From the NCBI GenBank assembly GCA_037143175.1, contig JBAWZF010000005.1:1-64000 (forward strand): a stretch of 64,000 bases of DNA, written 5' to 3'. Numbering within the stretch: the stretch's first letter is position 1; each line of letters begins with the position of its first letter. Under the pieces are notes generated by a model that made no database searches, was not told the DNA's origin, and was given only the letters and a program-made list of their open reading frames with translations. Below, one piece after another: positions 10,440-18,096 of the stretch. The position numbers and the translations under genes are program-made. Source of the stretch: a bacterium (lineage in GTDB: Bacteria; Verrucomicrobiota; Kiritimatiellia; CAIKKV01; CAITUY01).

Positions 10440-10931
10440 TCAGCGAACCCTCGTTATTCCTGTCAAAAGCCATACATCAATATAATTAGTCGAATCCATA
10501 CCAGCCAGATCAATAGTCTGCATCCCAACCCCGGCTCCGCCATTCGGCTTAAACGGAACGTCATTTGTCGACATGAATTTAACGCCAGGCGACAGATACA
10601 CTTGACTATAAAACTGATTGGTTCCCACTGTTATCCGCATGGAATTAGTAATCGTCCCACTGATAAACTGAACCGTGACCGGCTGACGTTTCGTTACCGC
10701 CTGTTGGCGCGCCAACATCAGTGTCGTTTGAACCGAAGAAACAGAGCGACGCATTTCAGCACCCTTTCGCATGCCAGCCCACCCGGCAATGGACAGCCCC
10801 ATAATCATCATCATGAGGCCAATCACGACCAGCAATTCGATCAGCGTAAAGGCATGCCGAGCCCGCTTCTCTGGTCTGCACCCATTCATTTCGCAACTTC
10901 CGGTCATTTGCGTTGTTTGTACTCTTGCCAT
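10440..10931 (-). CDS. GspH/FimT-like pseudopilin
   Basis: 163 residues. The prepilin cleavage motif HAFTLIELLVVIGLMMMIMG is near residue 25. The GspH signature follows: a helix with SSVQTTLMLARQQAVTKRQPVTVQF, equivalent to the 'LARSEAIRR...V' region of GspH/FimT. The chosen ATG has GAGG five bases upstream; an earlier start would run back into the preceding gene. It is the fourth of seven co-directional pseudopilin genes. The role is a minor pseudopilin in the type II secretion-like fibre. Confidence 0.78.
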   Translation of the reverse strand: MARVQTTQMTGSCEMNGCRPEKRARHAFTLIELLVVIGLMMMIMGLSIAGWAGMRKGAEMRRSVSSVQTTLMLARQQAVTKRQPVTVQFISGTITNSMRITVGTNQFYSQVYLSPGVKFMSTNDVPFKPNGGAGVGMQTIDLAGMDSTNYIDVWLLTGITRVR

Positions 10932-10938
10932 TAAATCC

Positions 10939-11409
10939 TCAATGAGTTGCACTAATATCATCACCGCCCGCGACACAATTCAGACCATATGACGAGACGG
11001 TGACAGAGTCATTTGTCGGGCTGATGACAATCCGGTAGGCCAAGTTCGAACGGAAAGGGTCACGAACAGATTCACCCGCTTTAATGCCCTCATAAAAGTT
11101 CTGACCGGCCGAGTTAATCAACAACGAAACAACCGCCTGATTATCATTATTCACCCAAGCCTGATCGCTATCAGAACTCACGCCTGGCCAGGCATTACTG
11201 ACAGTGTGATAAGCGCGAATCGCTGAAGCGAGCCCCTCCACCTCAGTTTGCGCCCGCTTATTCAGGGCATTATTTTTCACCCCCGAGAGCACCGGGAACA
11301 TTATAGCTACAAGAATCGCAATCACGGAGATGACGACAAGGAGTTCGATCAGAGTGAAGCCATTCTCCTTCTTACTGTAACACTTCTGTGTACCTTGCAT
11401 TTCCCTCAT
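10939..11409 (-). CDS. GspG-like major pseudopilin, paralogue 3
   Basis: 156 residues. The prepilin signal NGFTLIELLVVISVIAILVA lies near residue 17, followed by a long alpha helix (NKRAQTEVEGLASAIRAYH). The C-terminal loop (SSYGLNCVAGGDDI) resembles the calcium-binding loop of GspG. The start is ATG 11409, with AAGGAG just upstream; an upstream ATG at 11427 overlaps the previous gene and lacks such a site. It is the third in a row of GspG-type genes. Confidence 0.78.
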   Translation of the reverse strand: MREMQGTQKCYSKKENGFTLIELLVVISVIAILVAIMFPVLSGVKNNALNKRAQTEVEGLASAIRAYHTVSNAWPGVSSDSDQAWVNNDNQAVVSLLINSAGQNFYEGIKAGESVRDPFRSNLAYRIVISPTNDSVTVSSYGLNCVAGGDDISATH

Positions 11410-11420
11410 CTTTCTCCTTA

Positions 11421-11939
11421 CTACCAACTCGTAACATCATCCGGCGATGGGCACACTCCGTCTTTTCCAATAGACCATGCCGCCACATCCCTCGCAAGAG
11501 TACTGAACCCAGTAGGCGTGACGGAACCGGGCCCAATAGCCACTTTGTAAACATTCTTCCAAGGGTCGATGAAGGCACCTGCCGCATTGGTAGATGCACG
11601 TTCAAACTCCATATAAACACACCTTCTAGGATTGGCCACACCCCCGGCAAGATACTGCACGACCGACAACGCCACATCGCCTCCGCTGGAGTTAAGACTG
11701 GGGACCGCTGCGGTCGCCCAATCACGATAGTCGAGAAGGATCGCTTTGAAAGCTGTATTAAGCTGATTAACGTCACTCTTTGCCCGGGCCTTTTTGGCAC
11801 TTTCACGAGCTGCAGAAAATGCAGGAAACAGGAGTCCTCCTAAAATCATGATAATTGCAATCACAACCAACAACTCAATCAAAGTAAACCCACTTCGTGG
11901 CTTTTCACGCACTTCTGGTTTCATAATGCTCTTTCCCAT
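11421..11939 (-). CDS. GspG-like major pseudopilin, paralogue 2
   Basis: 172 residues. The prepilin signal SGFTLIELLVVIAIIMILGG is near residue 16. The helix (ARAKSDVNQLNTAFKAILLDY) and the C-terminal SIGKDGVCPSPDDVTSW match GspG, whose end typically reads S-x-G-x-DG...DDI-x-x-W and binds calcium. There is a GGAAGAG before the ATG. It sits 12 bases after paralogue 1. It could polymerise in the same pseudopilus as its neighbours or under other conditions. Confidence 0.8.
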   Translation of the reverse strand: MGKSIMKPEVREKPRSGFTLIELLVVIAIIMILGGLLFPAFSAARESAKKARAKSDVNQLNTAFKAILLDYRDWATAAVPSLNSSGGDVALSVVQYLAGGVANPRRCVYMEFERASTNAAGAFIDPWKNVYKVAIGPGSVTPTGFSTLARDVAAWSIGKDGVCPSPDDVTSW

Positions 11940-11951
11940 GCTCTTCCGCCT

Positions 11952-12557
11952 TTAGTCTTGAGCGGTTACTCCCACATCATCACCATTGCCGCCCTCATCA
12001 ATGCCGTTCGCCCCTATAGACCACAACTTGTACCACTGGTGATCAGGAGAATTGGAATATCTTAACTGGCTCCCCCATGAATCATTGATCGTGTGAGTAT
12101 TATTCGTCCAAGTAGTGTTTGCAAACCCATTAGACCTCCAGCCAGAACTGCCAACATCCTTTAAATAATGTTGCCATCGGGCGACTTCCGCATCCTGGTT
12201 GTGGTGAGCCCCGTTGTAAATGTAATAAACAAGCCCGGTGCTGTATCCAGTGTTCGTGGGAGTGATTGGCAAACTCGACATTGGCGTGCCCTCATACTCG
12301 TAATATACTGAATTCACAGGCGGGAAAACACCATACGTCGCATAGAAGCCGCCCAGAGCATTTTTGACCTGCTCCAGAATTCGCAGGGTGGCTACCTGCC
12401 CCGTCTTTCTTGTGACCAACGGAATAATTTTCAAAGTCATACCGGCCAGAATAAGAATGATTGCCACCACCACCAGCATTTCTATCAACGTAAAAGCACA
12501 CCGCCGTAACCTGAATGATAAGCTACTATTGAATATCTCTTCATCATGCATTTTCAT
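11952..12557 (-). CDS. GspG-like major pseudopilin, paralogue 1
   Basis: 201 residues, first gene of the seven-gene pseudopilin operon. The prepilin signal CAFTLIEMLVVVAIILILAG is near residue 20. The helix (LRILEQVKNALGGFYATYG) and the C-terminal SIGANGIDEGGNGDDVG are GspG features. A GAGG precedes the ATG by 6 bases, and a good promoter lies just upstream (12576-12604). It is longer than GspG of proteobacteria (about 140 residues) because of an insert in the globular domain. Confidence 0.8.
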   Translation of the reverse strand: MKMHDEEIFNSSLSFRLRRCAFTLIEMLVVVAIILILAGMTLKIIPLVTRKTGQVATLRILEQVKNALGGFYATYGVFPPVNSVYYEYEGTPMSSLPITPTNTGYSTGLVYYIYNGAHHNQDAEVARWQHYLKDVGSSGWRSNGFANTTWTNNTHTINDSWGSQLRYSNSPDHQWYKLWSIGANGIDEGGNGDDVGVTAQD

Positions 12558-12575
12558 GACTTACCTCATGTTCGC

Positions 12576-12604
12576 ATTATACAACATTAGCCATGCCTGA
12601 GCAA
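12576..12604 (-). promoter_or_regulatory. Sigma-70-type promoter of the pseudopilin operon
   Basis: On the minus strand TTGCTC (12604-12599) is separated by 17 bases from a perfect TATAAT (12581-12576). The start codon of the first gspG-like gene is about 19 bases further on, with its ribosome binding site between. This suggests the pseudopilins can be transcribed apart from gspF and the toxin-antitoxin pair. Confidence 0.6.
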
Positions 12605-12606
12605 GA

Positions 12607-12641
12607 CAGACCATAGACATCAGACCATAGACTTCAGACCT
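12607..12641. repeat. Heptamer tandem repeat (NagacNN)x5
   Basis: Five consecutive 7-mers, CAGACCA, TAGACAT, CAGACCA, TAGACTT and CAGACCT, share AGAC in register. They lie in the gap between the toxin gene and the pseudopilin promoter. Confidence 0.75.
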
Positions 12642-12670
12642 TAATCCATACACTCTTTCCTGGCAGCTGC

Positions 12671-12964
12671 TTACGGGCTTCTGCTGCGCCAATAATCCGG
12701 TTTCCTGTGAAGATTCATTACGGCGGCAATGATCACTACTTGATTGGAAACCGTGTAAATCAATGCGTAAGGAAATTGCTTAACAAGACACCGATGGAAT
12801 GTATTGTCCAAGGGAGTCCAGCCATCGGGAAATTCACAAATTCGTTCAATCGTTGCATACACCTGCTCTGAAAAAGCCAGCCCGAGTCCAGGCTGTTGGA
12901 GTTCGTAATAGTCAATACTGCCGAACAATTCTTCGCGAGCCGACTGGGCAAACTCATATCTCAT
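12671..12964 (-). CDS. ParE/RelE-family toxin
   Basis: 97 residues, the normal size for the ParE/RelE superfamily. Family features are the N-terminal FAQSAREELFGSIDYYE, a middle segment ending in CLVKQFPYALIYTV, and the final VVIIAAVMNLHRKPDYWR, whose His-x-x-x-x-Tyr-Trp tail is typical of ParE-like proteins. The ATG overlaps the antitoxin stop as ATGA, so the pair is translationally coupled. The family inhibits DNA gyrase (ParE) or cleaves mRNA (RelE); the tail favours the ParE branch, but the target is not certain. Confidence 0.85.
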   Translation of the reverse strand: MRYEFAQSAREELFGSIDYYELQQPGLGLAFSEQVYATIERICEFPDGWTPLDNTFHRCLVKQFPYALIYTVSNQVVIIAAVMNLHRKPDYWRSRSP

Positions 12965-13194
12965 TTTCGGTATCTCGCTTTGACTTCCTGAAATACGACT
13001 TCGCCCGGAACAGTCTGCGTCTTGCCTGAACGGATATCGGCAAGCCGTTTGTGAGATTCCTCAAGCCAAGCCTTTTCGATATCCGTTGCGGTCGGGATAC
13101 TAATGACATGCATCAATCTATCCAGTAACGACAATCTTTCATCGTTCGGGAGATCTAAAACCTCGTTATAAATTTTTTCAGCTAATGCAGTCAT
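12961..13194 (-). CDS. Addiction-module antitoxin component
   Basis: 77 residues. The sequence ALAEKIYNEVLDLPNDERLSLLDRL, then IEKAWLEESHKRLADI and a C-terminal VFQEVKARYRK, fits the short 'putative addiction module component' family (TIGR02574-like), which is regularly encoded just before ParE/RelE toxins. The ATG at 13194 has GAGG 6 bases upstream; a TTG at 13206 is possible but less likely. The antitoxin would bind and silence the toxin. The pair sits between gspF and the gspG genes on the same strand. Confidence 0.82.
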   Translation of the reverse strand: MTALAEKIYNEVLDLPNDERLSLLDRLMHVISIPTATDIEKAWLEESHKRLADIRSGKTQTVPGEVVFQEVKARYRK

Positions 13195-13222
13195 TCTACG
13201 CCTCAATAGTTTACATCCTATT

Positions 13223-13250
13223 CAATAACCAATAACTGATAACGAATAAC
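13223..13250. repeat. Heptamer tandem repeat (NaataaC-type)x4
   Basis: Four consecutive 7-mers, CAATAAC, CAATAAC, TGATAAC and GAATAAC, fill about half of the 60-base gap between gspF and the antitoxin gene. Confidence 0.75.
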
Positions 13251-13254
13251 CCTC

Positions 13255-14544
13255 TTACAAATTCCCAATGATCGAAATCATGGGCATGAACATGGCGATG
13301 ACGATGGTTCCTACAATCAAAGCCAACAGAATGATCATGATGGGCTCAATGACGGAGGTCAGCGCATCTACCGCCGTATCTACCTCATCATCATAGTTTT
13401 CTGCGATTTTCATTAGCATTTCAGGTAGGGCGCCGGTTTCCTCACCGACTTGCACCATGCTGACCACCATTGACGGGAATACGCCGGAGGCCTCAAGCGG
13501 CACCACTATCGTTTCCCCCTCTTTGACGCTGTCATGTACCTGCTCGACCGCCTTCGCCAAAACCGCATTGTTGGATACTTCTTTAACAATGTTCAACGCC
13601 TGAAGAATCGGCACACCACCTGTCATCAACGTCCCCAGCGTACGGGTGAAATTTCCAATGGCCGTTTTCCGAATCAACGTCCCAAATATTGGCAATTTGA
13701 GTGCGATCCTATCCAGGCTGACCTGCCCTGATTTTGTCGCCTTGAACGACTTGAAACCCACAACACACGCTATAATGATGCCAAGGAGAATATACCATTG
13801 CTGGGCCATGAAATTGCTGGCCCCAATAACCAGCTCCGTGAGCAAAGGCAGCGACTTTCCGCCAAGAAGGTCATCAAAGATTTCTTTGAATTTAGGGATC
13901 ACAAACACCATCAACACAATCAAAATGATCGCAGCCATAATCATGACAACAAGCGGGTAGACCATGGCGCCTTTCACTTTGTTGCGGATTTTGTTGCTCT
14001 TTTCCATGAATTCGGCCAACCGCACCAGAATCGTCTGAAGCGCGCCCGACGTTTCACCCGCCTTGACCATATTCACAAAAAAGGGCGTGAAAACCTTGGG
14101 ATATTGCGACATGGATTCGGCAAACGTACTGCCCCCTTCGACGGATTCTGCCATTCCCGCCAAAGCGGCCCTGAACTGCTGATCTTTTTCCTGTTTCTGA
14201 AGCACATGCAAACAGCGCAACAACGGTAAGCCGGCATCCACCAAAGTCGCCAATTGGCGCGTGAAAATCATGATCTGCTTGTCTTTGATCCGCGATTGCA
14301 AAAAGGACGGCATTCTGATTTCGTGGGATCCGCCACCCTGGACTTTGGCAGTCACCACGCCCTTGCCCGGAGTTCCACCCCGGGAAGGCCCGCGATTACG
14401 CCCCCCGCCCATATCGGTCACACTGGTAGGGAACAGGCCTTTATCTTTAAGGGTAGACAGGGCGCGATTCTCGTTATCGGCATCAAGCACGCCCTCAACT
14501 TCTCGCCCCTTTGCATCCATGGCAACGTATCGGAATTTCGGCAT
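13255..14544 (-). CDS. gspF: Type II secretion / type IV pilus inner-membrane platform protein GspF/PilC
   Basis: 429 residues. The N-terminus PKFRYVAMDAKGREVEGVLDA is the standard GspF start. Two duplicated cytoplasmic four-helix domains follow (IFTRQLATLVDAGLPLLRCL and the repeat NFTRTLGTLMTGGVPILQAL), with conserved VGEETGALPEML and three membrane helices, the last at the C-terminus. It forms the inner-membrane platform on which the GspE ATPase drives pseudopilus assembly. A GGAG sits 7 bases before the ATG. No gspE, gspD, gspL or gspM lies in the window. A Gly/Arg-rich linker near residues 48-70 is longer than usual. Confidence 0.92.
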   Translation of the reverse strand: MPKFRYVAMDAKGREVEGVLDADNENRALSTLKDKGLFPTSVTDMGGGRNRGPSRGGTPGKGVVTAKVQGGGSHEIRMPSFLQSRIKDKQIMIFTRQLATLVDAGLPLLRCLHVLQKQEKDQQFRAALAGMAESVEGGSTFAESMSQYPKVFTPFFVNMVKAGETSGALQTILVRLAEFMEKSNKIRNKVKGAMVYPLVVMIMAAIILIVLMVFVIPKFKEIFDDLLGGKSLPLLTELVIGASNFMAQQWYILLGIIIACVVGFKSFKATKSGQVSLDRIALKLPIFGTLIRKTAIGNFTRTLGTLMTGGVPILQALNIVKEVSNNAVLAKAVEQVHDSVKEGETIVVPLEASGVFPSMVVSMVQVGEETGALPEMLMKIAENYDDEVDTAVDALTSVIEPIMIILLALIVGTIVIAMFMPMISIIGNL

Positions 14545-14676
14545 AAGATTACTCCGTATTTAACTGTTCAAATGTAGTACGACAAACCAGCGTATGCAAG
14601 CGTGGAATGGAATCGAAAAAAGAGTTCCAAATCCTCGCTAAGGGCCGGATCATGATTTCAGGACGCCTACAACGCC

Positions 14677-14763
14677 CGCGGCTCACGCAAGGTTCGCCTT
14701 CCAAAAGAAAGAACTAGAAGGTATAGATCATTCTGCTGGAGGGCGAACCTTGCGTGAGCCGCG
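14677..14763. repeat. Intergenic 22-bp perfect inverted repeat
   Basis: CGCGGCTCACGCAAGGTTCG... at 14677-14698 is the exact reverse complement of 14742-14763; the spacer is 43 bases. The right half with flanks (14718-14765) recurs inverted at 28238-28285 with 3 mismatches in 48. A near-identical 12-mer (ATCATGATTTCA / ATCATGACTTCA) flanks the element at 14649-14660 and 14779-14790. The 287-base gap that holds it shows no gene. Confidence 0.88.
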
Positions 14764-14790
14764 TGGTCAGTGGGTTAAATCATGACTTCA

Positions 14791-14819
14791 TGCGCAAGCA
14801 GTACTGTATTGCTTGCGCA
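14791..14819 (-). terminator. Short hairpin after hexokinase gene
   Basis: TGCGCAAGCA and its exact complement flank a 9-base loop, 13 bases downstream of the hexokinase stop. There is no clear T-run after it on the minus strand, so it may be a processing or weak termination hairpin, not a standard intrinsic terminator. Confidence 0.35.
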
Positions 14820-14831
14820 AGCAATCTTCCC

Positions 14832-16151
14832 CTACCGACTGGAGTTGACGACGGCGGCGATGACGGCGGCGCCGATGCCTGAACCATCCTTGGTCAACTT
14901 CAACTGGATGCCTTTACCGGCCTTGCCTTCCAACTCACGGACGGCCTCCGCCAGACTCCTGCTGTACCCAGGGTATTTCTCAAAGAGAGAGCCGTCCACC
15001 GCCACCGTTACCCGCTTGGCCGAACGGCGCGCCACCCGGGTCAACGACCCGACAATCAGCGCCGCCGCGATTCGGGCAGATCGCCGTGAAACGATGTGTA
15101 CTACTCTGACCAGTGTCCGGTGCTCAACCGGAGTCAATTCCCGTCCGAACAGTTCTTTGGAGAGTTGCGTTAACTCTTCCTTGGAGCCCGCCTCGAGAAC
15201 ATCCATGTGAAAGCCCTTAAAAGACTCCTTATCGGCGAATACCGCCGGTACCTGACCCTCAAATAGATGCTCCTTCCGGATCAGGTCTAAAACCACCAGC
15301 CGGACCAGTTGAGGCAGGTACTTTCCGGAAATCATTTTTTCAGCAAGCTGGTGTTTGGCGTTACCCGAATCCCGATCCAATTGGCGATCATATGTGGTGA
15401 GTGGAAGCGCCTTCGAGAAGTTGCCCGACTCCATGTTGATGATCATACTTTTGCCGGAATAACCCTCTATACCTTTCTTAATCCGCCGGGAAGCCACACG
15501 TACGGCGATATTGAACCCGGTCCCTAAAATGACCCCCATCCCGCAATTAGGATCCCGCGCGGCCTGAGCCTGGAGCGTACCTACAGTGTCATTGGCCAAG
15601 GCAACAATATTCACATTATTCACGCCTTTCCGGACGAGAGCCTGGCGTTGGAGCGTGACGACCTTCTGGCCGACAACCCCTGAGGCCGAAAAATCCTTGG
15701 TCCACTTCATAAGAATACCCTCGTCAATGCCCAGCAGTTTGACAGGGAAACTGAACGTGTAGCCCAGTCCGTATTCACCGGTGAAAGCGTGATCTTTCAG
15801 AAATTTACGAAGATACCCGGCAATAGCGCCAAAAAGTTCGTCACCGGACCCGGCAATGTGTTCGCGCGTCAGTTTGTACTTCGTCTCGGCGACCACTTGG
15901 GGAAGCTTCCCCGCGCCGGCCAGTTTAACGAGCATAACCCTGAAATTAGTGCCACCGAGATCCAGGGCCAGATACAGGCCTTTCTCATGGCCGCTGGCAG
16001 CATCACAATAGGCCTGCAGCATCGCGAGGGAGCTTTTGCGGCCTGCGAGTCCCGCATCCATCTCGGCGATCATGGCCTTCTTAATGCTCCGCATACAGGG
16101 GAGCTTGACGTCAAACTGTTTCTCAAGGGTGTCAATCAACGGTGATTTCAT
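14832..16151 (-). CDS. Hexokinase, eukaryotic-type family
   Basis: 439 residues from the ATG at 16151, which has GGAG 7 bases upstream; a longer reading to 16259 has no such site. The phosphate-binding loop is ALDLGGTNFRVMLVKL, the sugar-binding segment is YTFSFPVKLLG, the catalytic Asp lies in VALANDTVGTLQA, and a GMGVILGTGFN loop follows. These are marks of the hexokinase family of eukaryotes (Hexokinase_1/2), not of the shorter bacterial ROK or Glk glucokinases. It would phosphorylate glucose or other hexoses in the cytoplasm with ATP. The length fits a single catalytic domain. The gene stands alone, separated from hcp by an intrinsic terminator. Confidence 0.88.
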   Translation of the reverse strand: MKSPLIDTLEKQFDVKLPCMRSIKKAMIAEMDAGLAGRKSSLAMLQAYCDAASGHEKGLYLALDLGGTNFRVMLVKLAGAGKLPQVVAETKYKLTREHIAGSGDELFGAIAGYLRKFLKDHAFTGEYGLGYTFSFPVKLLGIDEGILMKWTKDFSASGVVGQKVVTLQRQALVRKGVNNVNIVALANDTVGTLQAQAARDPNCGMGVILGTGFNIAVRVASRRIKKGIEGYSGKSMIINMESGNFSKALPLTTYDRQLDRDSGNAKHQLAEKMISGKYLPQLVRLVVLDLIRKEHLFEGQVPAVFADKESFKGFHMDVLEAGSKEELTQLSKELFGRELTPVEHRTLVRVVHIVSRRSARIAAALIVGSLTRVARRSAKRVTVAVDGSLFEKYPGYSRSLAEAVRELEGKAGKGIQLKLTKDGSGIGAAVIAAVVNSSR

Positions 16152-16209
16152 TATTCGTCTCCAAAAAGTTCCAGCGTTTGTATCGAACCTGAGAAGACTA
16201 ATCAAAGTA

Positions 16210-16265
16210 TAAAAAAAGCCCAAAGTTAAGAGCTCTGTCTTTCGACATTGAACTCTCAACTTTGG
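16210..16265 (-). terminator. Intrinsic terminator of hcp
   Basis: On the minus strand a 16-bp stem (16265-16250 with 16235-16220; 14 Watson-Crick pairs plus 2 G-U) closes a 14-base loop. GC and a run of seven T follow immediately (16217-16211). It lies between the hcp stop and the hexokinase start and overlaps the heptamer array. Confidence 0.82.
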
Positions 16266-16274
16266 ACTTTCGAC
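16240..16274. repeat. Heptamer tandem repeat (NNNNNac)x5
   Basis: Five consecutive 7-mers, TTTCGAC, ATTGAAC, TCTCAAC, TTTGGAC and TTTCGAC, all end in AC. Part of the array forms one arm of the hcp terminator stem. Confidence 0.65.
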
Positions 16275-16301
16275 TTCTTCAGTTTGACTTAACTTCTACC
16301 C

Positions 16302-17960
16302 TTAATTCCCGGCCAATGTGGCCTTAAGGTCAGCCTCCACGGTCGTGATGGGCTTGATGGCAAATTTCTCCACCAGAACATTCAGCACTGCCGGCGTCAC
16401 AAAGGCAGGAAGACTCGGTCCAAGCCGGATATTCTTGATGCCTAAATGCAACAGCGTGAGCAAGATACATACGGCTTTCTGCTCATACCAGGACAGAACC
16501 ATAGACAGCGGCAACTCATTGACTGAGCAGTTGAAGGCCCCCGCCAATGCACTGGCAATCTTGATGGCCGAGTAGGCATCGTTGCACTGCCCGATGTCCA
16601 ACAACCGCGGCAAACCGCCGATGTTCCCGAAATCGAGCTTATTGAAGCGGAACTTGCCGCAAGCCAGCGTGAGGACCATGCAGTCCTGAGGAACCGCCTG
16701 AGCAAATTCCGTGTAGTAGTTTCGGCCCGACTTGGCGCCATCGCAGCCGCCAATCAGGTAAAAGCGCTTGATTGCACCCGATTTTACCGCATCAATGACC
16801 GTACCCGCCACACCCAGCACAGCGCTGTGCCCAAAACCAACCAGAATGCTCTTTCCCGGCTCATCCGCAGCAAACCCCGCCGCGGCCAGGGCCGCATCGA
16901 TCACAGGCTTGAAATTGCCATCGGCAATATGATCCACACCCGGCCAAGCCACAAGTCCGCTCGTGAAAATACGGGCCTTGTAGGTGTCTTTCGGCTTCTG
17001 GATGCAATTCGTGGTCATCAGGATAGCGCCCGGGAACTCATCAAATTCCTTGCGCTGATCCTGCCATGCCCCACCATAGTTGCCCACCAGATGCTTGTAC
17101 TTCTTCAGTTCGGGATAGCCATGCGCAGGCAGCATCTCGCCATGGGTATAGACGTTAATCCCCTTGCCCTCGGTCTGTTTCAGAAGCAATTCCAGATCCT
17201 TGAGATCATGGCCCGATATCAAAATGGCCTTCCCCTTCAAGGGAGTAATGGGAACAGGCGTGGGAACCGGATTCCCATAAGCACCGGTGTTGGCCGCATC
17301 GAGCAGTTCCATGACTTTAAGGTTTACTTCACCAGTCTTAAGCGCATATCCCAGCAGTTGATCCATGGTCGGATCCGGCTTGACCAGAAAATCCAAGGCC
17401 TCGTGCATATAGGCATTGACGGTGCTGTCCACCTTGCCAAGAACCCGGGCATGCTCCGCATAAGCGGCAGTACCCTTGAGCCCAAGCAGAATCAGATCCT
17501 GAGTCCCCGCGATATCCGCGCCAAGTGCGGCAGTGCGCTTCTCAGTCGAAATGTCTTCACCCTGCTTGATCAACCCCTGAAGGTCAGTTGCGGGCGTCCA
17601 TTGCGCCGGCCCCTTCACAGCCTCGATGGCAACACCCTTGGCTTTGCACGCCGCCTCGTATTGGTTCCGGATACTTTCCTTGACCGCCGCTCCCTTGCGC
17701 AGGATTCCTTCCAGGCGTTTCGGATCGAAATTGACATTCGTTACGGTGGTGAACAAGGCCTCAATCACATACACATCAGCCGCCTGGTCCACGACTCCCA
17801 GTTTGCTGGCACGATAGGCATATTGGCTGATTCCTTCCGCCACATAGACCAAGAGATCCTGAAGCGCCGAGGTTTCCGGATCTTTTCCACAAACACCGAA
17901 CGACGTGCAACCCGTCCCCTTGCCGGCCTGCTCGCATTGATAACAAAACATGCTACTCAT
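16302..17960 (-). CDS. hcp: Hybrid cluster protein (hydroxylamine reductase / NO-stress enzyme)
   Basis: 552 residues. The N-terminal cluster ligands are Cys6, Cys9, Cys18 and Cys24, a C-x2-C-x8-C-x5-C pattern. It marks class I Hcp of anaerobes, which holds a [4Fe-4S] cluster, not the C-x2-C-x11-C-x6-C of facultative bacteria. Ligands of the hybrid Fe-S-O cluster are visible in PGVDHIADG, MTTNCIQKP, IGGCDGAKSGRNYY, TLACGKFRF and DIGQCNDAYS. The protein reduces hydroxylamine in vitro and acts in nitrosative stress, probably as an NO reductase. A GGAG precedes the start. Upstream is a perfect FNR/HcpR-like site; downstream is a strong terminator, so it is a single-gene unit. Confidence 0.95.
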   Translation of the reverse strand: MSSMFCYQCEQAGKGTGCTSFGVCGKDPETSALQDLLVYVAEGISQYAYRASKLGVVDQAADVYVIEALFTTVTNVNFDPKRLEGILRKGAAVKESIRNQYEAACKAKGVAIEAVKGPAQWTPATDLQGLIKQGEDISTEKRTAALGADIAGTQDLILLGLKGTAAYAEHARVLGKVDSTVNAYMHEALDFLVKPDPTMDQLLGYALKTGEVNLKVMELLDAANTGAYGNPVPTPVPITPLKGKAILISGHDLKDLELLLKQTEGKGINVYTHGEMLPAHGYPELKKYKHLVGNYGGAWQDQRKEFDEFPGAILMTTNCIQKPKDTYKARIFTSGLVAWPGVDHIADGNFKPVIDAALAAAGFAADEPGKSILVGFGHSAVLGVAGTVIDAVKSGAIKRFYLIGGCDGAKSGRNYYTEFAQAVPQDCMVLTLACGKFRFNKLDFGNIGGLPRLLDIGQCNDAYSAIKIASALAGAFNCSVNELPLSMVLSWYEQKAVCILLTLLHLGIKNIRLGPSLPAFVTPAVLNVLVEKFAIKPITTVEADLKATLAGN

Positions 17961-18013
17961 AACACCTGTCTCCTTGTTGTTGTTGTTTTAACTTGTCCCT
18001 CAAAACAGCGCTT

Positions 18014-18054
18014 ATTATGCATGCCCTGCTTTCCATCTCCTTGATGTATATCAA
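18014..18054 (-). promoter_or_regulatory. FNR/HcpR-type site and -10 box of hcp
   Basis: TTGATGTATATCAA at 18041-18054 is a perfect TTGAT-N4-ATCAA palindrome of the CRP/FNR family. On the minus strand CATAAT (18019-18014) is a 5/6 match to the -10 box. Its predicted start site near 18007 puts the palindrome centre at about -41, the class II activator position. FNR and HcpR are known to control hcp in other bacteria. Confidence 0.75.
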
Positions 18055-18057
18055 GGT

Positions 18058-18085
18058 TTTACAATTTAACCGAGAATGTTATAAT
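18058..18085 (+). promoter_or_regulatory. Promoter of recQ
   Basis: TTTACA (18058-18063), a 16-base spacer, then TATAAT (18080-18085). The recQ ATG is only 11 bases after the -10 box, leaving a leader of about 4-5 bases and no room for a ribosome binding site. Confidence 0.65.
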
Positions 18086-18096
18086 TTGCGCGTTTT

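Noticed and set aside
16827-18044. 405-codon open frame opposite hcp
   Set aside because: It is the reverse of a highly conserved enzyme gene and covers its promoter; no family features.
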